Assembly (NCBI GenBank): GCA_947044365.1 | Contig: OX345642.1 | Location: forward strand, 2,355,598-2,419,597 | DNA: 64,000 bases | DNA from: Petrosia ficiformis | Lineage: Eukaryota; Porifera; Demospongiae; Haplosclerida; Petrosiidae | Direction: 5' to 3' | Shown here: positions 59,701-64,000 of the stretch, piece after piece | Position numbering within the stretch: position 1 is the stretch's first letter | How the letters are laid out: each line of letters opens with the position of its first letter | Translations under genes and position numbers: made by a program | The notes under the pieces: model-generated | Databases searched by the model: none | The model's input: only the letters and a program-made list of their open reading frames with translations | What the model was told of the DNA's origin: nothing

Positions 59701-62283
59701 TTTTTGTTCCTTCAAAATAAAAGTTTACCATCAATTTTTACTTCCACACTGGAACTGGTTTCATTGTTCGTGGTATACTCCAGGTCTCTTTTCATGTACA
59801 CTCCAGTTGTTTTATATTCACTATAATTATAACAAAAGTCTTCTTAGGAATGTCTTCAATTGCAATGACAGTTATGACACCTCTACCTGCAGATTAGCTT
59901 CAACTAAATTGGAAATCATTACCTGACTCATTACCACAATAAAGATCAAGAAGTAAACATTTTAATAATGACTAGTGACTCACATTTGTCAGATTACTTT
60001 ATTCTGCATCACACTCTTTTTCAAATTAGAAATAATTTAAAGCTGCAGATAGATGCAAAAACCACAAAGAAAGTAATAGCTGTAGGCATCACTTTCACTT
60101 TCATCTATGCTACTCTTATCCATAAGTTAAAAAAGTGTTGCCTCAATAAAAATAAACTATATACCTAGACTCAACAATGCTGTAACTCGCTAAGTTATTA
60201 TAGATGCTAGTGTATTTGATTTCATTCAGGGCCAAGTGGTCTACACCAAAGCAGTCTGAGAGTTCTTTCATGGAAGGGACATTGTCCTAAATACTCGTGC
60301 TTCCAATATAATGACAGACCTCCTGCAATGCGAAGAAAATTGACTGTCAGATGCTCTTTTACTAGTTAGAGAGTGTGGGCGGCGAGGCAAGTGCTTGAAG
60401 TTGTACACATGTACTTCAAGCACTTCAGTAAACGCTTGCCCCACGTCTGATCTTGAATATACATGTACTTCATTGTAAAATTATTGTTTCTATTGTACAG
60501 AGTATCACATCAAGAAACAACAGAACTTAGGAATGAGAACCACTTACTAAATACACAACTTGCAGGTAAACGTTTATTAGCTAATAATTCTTTGTACAAA
60601 TGAGTTTAATGGTTTCTTTTCATAGCATTAAAAGGCCATTTATTAGCAATCAAAAAGGAATGCTCCTTGCTAAAGAGAGAGAAAAGGTAACACATGTTCA
60701 TCATAGAGATTTGACTTAAATGTAGTGTCTGAATGACCAAGATCTCATTTGCTGCCATTAATTTATTTATGCATGTGATTATAGATAAGAAAAATGGTCA
60801 TTTGGAAAATAATAATTTGACAAATTGCTATTGCCCTTTTTACATAAGACAACTATCAATATATAGTTGTTCTTCCTGATTTTAAATTAGTTACAAATGG
60901 CCAATATCCTTTTTCTCTATACATGATCACATACTACTATTATTTCTCAAGGCATGAAATGTTCTTACACATAATTGCAGTATGACCATTTCTAAAAACT
61001 TTAAGGAAAACATACTATGTATAATTGAGAGGAATGTATGCAAGATGTAAATTATATTTTTTGAAATGTCTGCTTTGGTATCACAGAATATACCAAGAAA
61101 GAGCTACTCAATTTCAACAAGATTTAGAACATTCACAGGAGAGAGAGCTGTTAGCAGTACAACAACTCAATGAGTCTGTTACACATGCTGAAATAGCATT
61201 AGCTGAAAGAGACACATATGCAAAAATGGTAAGTAAATAATTACAGAGTTGTTTGAAATACATAATTTATATATATCTACTATCTTATGTGGCCCAATTT
61301 GTGTAAACCACAGTTGTAGCACAAAATAATTTTACCTGTAAACACTCACAACATTATTATAGCCAGAAGATAATTAAATTGCATTAACTGCTCTTCTTTA
61401 AAAAACCAAATGTTATTTGTTTCTTATATAAAATGGCCAAATAGCCAGTGATCAAAGGTAGACATTTCATCAAAATTATTTTGGGCTACAGTTGTAATTT
61501 TCACTGACTACACATATAATTTTTATATTGGAATGCATAATATACATTCATTGCTAATTGCTAATATTTTTATCCCATCATACAAATGCAGACTGGCTTA
61601 CATGCAAAAGAGAAAGACAAGTCATTACTTCATATAGCCAAGAGAAAAGCAGAATTAGAGGAACTAAACAAAAAACTAGAGGATTACAAGAACCAATCAA
61701 CATTACGAAGACAACAGGCATTTGAACTGTGAGAATAATTAAGAAACATTGTAGTATATTTAGTAATTTGTTAATAAAGATCTCGTATTTTTCAATGCCG
61801 TTTCTGTAAGGGTGTAGGTACAGGGCAAGGGGGGCATTCATCCTCCTCGAATGTTTAGTAAAATGAATGTACGTAGTATTATTTTTACTGTAATACTATA
61901 CTGTTCAGTCAATGTGGGTGATATCATTTGCTCCCAGACAGTGTGGGGCTACCCAGCTTATACCCTCCATTTCCCCACCCCTGGATTGTTTATGTAGCCT
62001 ATCAATCAATTTACTGCCCTCAAGTACATTATATTTTTCCCACTCCACTGCTACGTACATATGCAATTTACTCTTAAATATTTCCTTCAGATTTCATGAT
62101 CAAGAGAAGTTACATAAACTGAAGCAGCGAAAGTCAAAAGAGAAAATACACAACTTAGAATCATTGATACGCACAAAAGATCGAGACTTAGACACAATGG
62201 CAAGGGGTAAAAGACATGCAGAGAGACAACTTGATTGGTTGTGGCAATCAACAGGCACTTCAAGATCACTTTGGAAATCATGA
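53396..62283 (+). CDS. CEP89: Centriolar distal-appendage protein CEP89
   Basis: CEP89/CCDC123 is a coiled-coil component of centriole distal appendages needed for ciliogenesis. Fifteen exons: 53396-53455, 53503-53647, 54440-54615, 55474-56800, 56932-57050, 57418-57540, 57609-57674, 58514-58551, 58607-58722, 58915-59107, 60501-60565, 60626-60686, 61087-61228, 61592-61728 and 62091-62283. All phases agree, giving 986 residues. The basic N-terminus (MQRIFKRKKNKQK) and following ILPPVIS fit the family start. Exon 4 encodes a long Ser/Pro-rich disordered region. From about residue 560 nearly everything is coiled coil (YLRKENNNLKEYVTQL, EEHEKALKEFEQ, ELEELNKKLEDYKN). The end RQLDWLWQSTGTSRSLW resembles the conserved CEP89 C-terminus. 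It is longer than the human protein (about 780) because of the disordered exon. An AATAAA lies about 50 bp after the stop. Confidence 0.82.
53896..54044. mobile_element. CAGTGTT-CCC MITE, CEP89 intron 2
   Basis: Terminal pair CAGTGTTTCCCCCAA and TTGGGAGAAACACTG, 149 bp. Same family as 28,534-28,682. Flanking duplication not recognisable. Confidence 0.7.
54197..54399. mobile_element. Tc1/mariner-like MITE with TGTGACCG termini, CEP89 intron 2
   Basis: The left end TGTGACCG..AGAAAAT.TGCCACAAGTAA is mirrored at the right over about 38 bp. TA flanks both ends. 203 bp. It shares the terminal octamer and the TA target with the element at 5724-6139, but the interiors differ. Confidence 0.8.
54715..54903. 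mobile_element. hAT-like MITE (family of 20,204-20,415), CEP89 intron 3
   Basis: Contains AATTGGCTCAACAATGGTTA and GGGAATACATCTTGAGCCAA; ends AAAAACACTG. The terminal repeats are eroded. Confidence 0.72.
57694..57822. repeat. Double hairpin with CCCGAGGGC core, CEP89 intron 7
   Basis: Outer arms of about 40 bp (CATGTTTCAG..TATATGCGTTATATAAACC and the reverse complement). Inside lies a second palindrome (ATATCACCCGAGGGC, GTA, GCCCGAGGGTGATAT). It is very GC-rich for this window. A further inverted pair (AATGAGATTCATA / TATGAATCTCATT) continues to about 58,016, so the whole 57,694-58,016 block may be one foldback element. Confidence 0.85.
58080..58470. repeat. Tandem repeat, about 115-bp unit, three copies, CEP89 intron 7
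   Basis: Repeats the phrases AATAGTCCCAAGTAGAAGTA, TTTTTAG, GGTGTTCCACTGTAGAAACA and TTCATAATAAGGA three times with divergence. The GTGTTCCACTGTAGAAACA-type words recall pogo-like termini, so this may be a tandemly duplicated MITE. Confidence 0.75.
59109..59262. repeat. Tandem duplication of about 75 bp, CEP89 intron 10
   Basis: CTCTAATTAGCATATGTG through TAGCCTCATACCCAACTGCC occurs twice in succession with few differences, starting right after the exon 58915-59107 donor. Confidence 0.85.
59263..60500 (+). other. Long CEP89 intron segment, no nested gene supported
   Basis: Contains frames of 93 codons (59,645) and 66 codons (59,968) without motifs. Also a short hairpin AGTGCTTGAAGT / ACTTCAAGCACT around 60,391-60,425. 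The sequence near 60,240-60,300 reads KWSTPKQSESSFMEGT in one frame but has no recognised family. Confidence 0.35.
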
Positions 62284-62952
62284 TTATCAAGATAGTACAA
62301 TTATAACTATTTATGAAATAATTACTGTACATTAAATAAAATATTTTAAGAATAGTTTGATATAAGGTTGCATGCTACTGAAAAGACTTCAATAGCATCA
62401 AATTCATTGGGTAAACATGCATGGATGTACTGTACTTGTGTATATGGCAACAAGAAAAATATAATAGATGCGATCATTGAAGCCATAGTGGTCTAAACCA
62501 CAAAAGTGTCAAAATGTGTTTCAGCAGATAAAAATTCATATTTAGTATCCCAATTTTTCTGCAATATGGCCATTAGGATTAATTAGTCATTCACACTATA
62601 TTGTTCTGAGCCTTCAATTATAACTAATTATACTCTTGCAATTGCCAGTGTTTCCTCTAGAAAATATCACCAAATTCTCCACTATCATCTTTTGTCAGAT
62701 AGAATGATATCACTATGAACACAATTACACAAAGATTATGAACTTTGCATTTGTCTTTGTGCCCAAGAGACATTTGAATAATTCAACAAGAGATCATAAT
62801 GCAGCACACAATATACACACAATAATAATTATAGGAAAAAAAGTATAATACACATTATTGGGTTATATAGCGCAGGGGTTCTGCTATATCCTAAAGTGCC
62901 TCATGCGATCCAATGCAAATGGAGTTAAACCTAATGAAAAGAATGCAGATGT
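62284..62952. other. Spacer between convergent CEP89 and coiled-coil gene
   Basis: AT-rich; no gene or element supported beyond the AATAAA after CEP89. Probably both 3' UTRs. Confidence 0.5.
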
Positions 62953-64000
62953 TTAGTGAAATTTAACAAGATTATATAATTTACCTGGTGGATTAGTTGT
63001 TTTCAATTGAGTCCACAAAATTGCTACTACACTCTTTAGAATATGTAGCTTAGAATACATTGGTTTGATGTTTTTATGCTCACTATCCTCATAATCTTCT
63101 ATATTATGAGTCTCTTCTAAAGACACTCTTTTTTCATGATCCCTTCTAACTTGTTGTAAAGCAGCGACTCTTTTCAAATGTTCTCTATCCTTTTTTTCCA
63201 ATTCATCTTTCATGCGCTTCTTTGTTTCTGCTATTTTATTTTCTAGTGCTTGGACCTTAAAACACACACAAAAAAATAAAGCTAGCTAAACAAAGTCATA
63301 ATAAAAACAGTACATACCTGCACATTTTGATCATGAATTCTAGATTCAAGATTATTCTTCTCAGTCTAACAAATGAAACAGTAAAAAAAGTATTCGTTGC
63401 AATCATTATTTTATTTTATTTTTTAAAAACTTTCTTTCTAATTTGATTTTTCTCTTTAGATAAGGAAGTTAGAGGGGGGAGAGGTAGCACAATAATTTTT
63501 ATGGTTTGTAGAGCCATCCTAAAAGAGATGGCTCTACAAACCATAAAAAAATTACTGTATGTAGATGTAATCAATATTATTATTAAGATAACTAACCACT
63601 TTCTGTTGATAAATTGATCTTTCCTTTTGTAGCTCTTCATTTTGAGTTTTCAATTCAGCATAATATTTTTTAAGTTTTGGTAATTGTATACTGTGCTGAC
63701 GTTGCTCATCTTCAAAGTCCTATAAACAAAATAATTATAAATTAATTGTACATGTACTGGATATTGGATAATAATATTCTTTCCACCTTCATGAAGTCCT
63801 CAAAAACTTTCAATTTTGCTGGACCTTTGGCAGTCTGGTGGTACTCAGTATTAATTTTCTTTATAGCATTAACAATATCTTCTATATTTGTTTCTGGAGA
63901 CAAATTTTCAATGATAGGAGACAAATACTTGCTCTTTAGAGAGTGCACCGATGACTGACAGTCTTTCTCTGAGGCACTGACATTTTGTTCTAAGTAACTC
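62953..64000 (-). CDS. Coiled-coil protein, C-terminal exons (5' end outside window)
   Basis: Four in-phase exon blocks: 63787-64000 (continues past the edge), 63597-63719, 63318-63365 and 62985-63255, the last possibly reading on to a stop at 62,953. The encoded part has a helical segment (HSLKSKYLSPIIENLSPETN, IVNAIKKINTEYHQ, LKVFEDFMK). A Lys/Glu/Gln-rich coiled coil follows (KYYAELKTQNEELQKERSIY, ALENKIAETKKRMKDELEKK, LQQVRRDHEKRV), then a short tail with MYSKLHILKSVVAILWTQL. I do not recognise the family. Its convergence with CEP89 says nothing firm about function. Splice phase and heptad character support it as a real gene. Confidence 0.7.
63494..63551. other. Perfect short hairpin in an intron of the coiled-coil gene
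   Basis: ATGGTTTGTAGAGCCATC (63,501-63,518) pairs exactly with GATGGCTCTACAAACCAT (63,527-63,544). An 8-nt loop lies between, and the pairing extends a few A/T bases at the base. A stem of at least 22 bp in a spliced-out intron could be a small-RNA precursor or the remnant of a foldback element. No expression evidence is available. Confidence 0.6.

Noticed and set aside
59645..59926. 93-codon plus-strand frame in a CEP89 intron
   Set aside because: No motif, no splice context, composition like the surrounding intron.
1..64000. CRISPR arrays, prokaryotic operons, rRNA and tRNA genes
   Set aside because: Tandem arrays here lack spacer/repeat alternation, genes are intron-rich, and no rRNA or convincing tRNA cloverleaf was noticed by eye. 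A tRNAscan run would be needed to exclude tRNAs.

Overview
The window looks like a compact, AT-rich genome of an early-branching animal. Genes carry many short phase-matched GT-AG introns, a metazoan heparan-sulfate enzyme is present, genes sit tens of bases apart, and small DNA transposons fill introns and spacers. A demosponge such as Amphimedon fits best, mainly from the TKL-type kinase with a Cys-rich N-terminus and the closely spaced divergent genes. That assignment is inference, not a database match. No prokaryotic features (operons, CRISPR, Shine-Dalgarno sites) were seen.

Positions 1-18,540 are repeat-dominated. A decayed Ty3/gypsy integrase (1-904) is followed by a seven-copy 187-bp array, inverted dispersed repeats and a 416-bp TIR element. 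The only intact gene is a kinase joined to a Cys-rich exon (7413-8962). Broken exons of an MFSD8/CLN7-like transporter follow on the minus strand (9802-13908), the last one duplicated as a long palindrome. A 2.27-kb retroelement (14,307-16,575) has lost its reverse-transcriptase core. It keeps an N-terminal Cys-rich module and a C-terminal zinc-knuckle/nuclease-like region, and sits inside a TTGCGTAA-type satellite with a 12-bp target-site duplication.

Positions 18,790-64,000 are gene-dense. In order: a TAF1-like gene fragment (-), ELAC1 tRNase Z (-), heparan sulfate N-deacetylase/N-sulfotransferase (+), a six-bladed NHL-repeat protein (-), ARMC8 of the GID/CTLH ubiquitin ligase (-), a secreted DUF547 protein (+), RAB5IF (+), CIMIP1/C20orf85 (-), CEP89 (+), and the 3' end of an unidentified coiled-coil gene (-). 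I rebuilt exons by hand from splice sites, codon phase and remembered family alignments. ELAC1, NDST, DUF547, RAB5IF, CIMIP1 and CEP89 come out as complete reading frames.

Three pairs are head-to-head with very short gaps between start codons: ELAC1/NDST 79 bp, ARMC8/DUF547 44 bp, CIMIP1/CEP89 155 bp. The first two gaps share the 10-mer CCACACCTAT. The third lies between two ciliary/centriolar genes and holds an RFX X-box-like site. Many spacers and introns carry MITEs of several hAT-like and Tc1/mariner/pogo-like families, some with visible target-site duplications, plus long minisatellites. The most unusual items are the RT-less retroelement inside a satellite, its Cys-rich module shared with the kinase gene, the palindromic transporter exon, and the candidate X-box.
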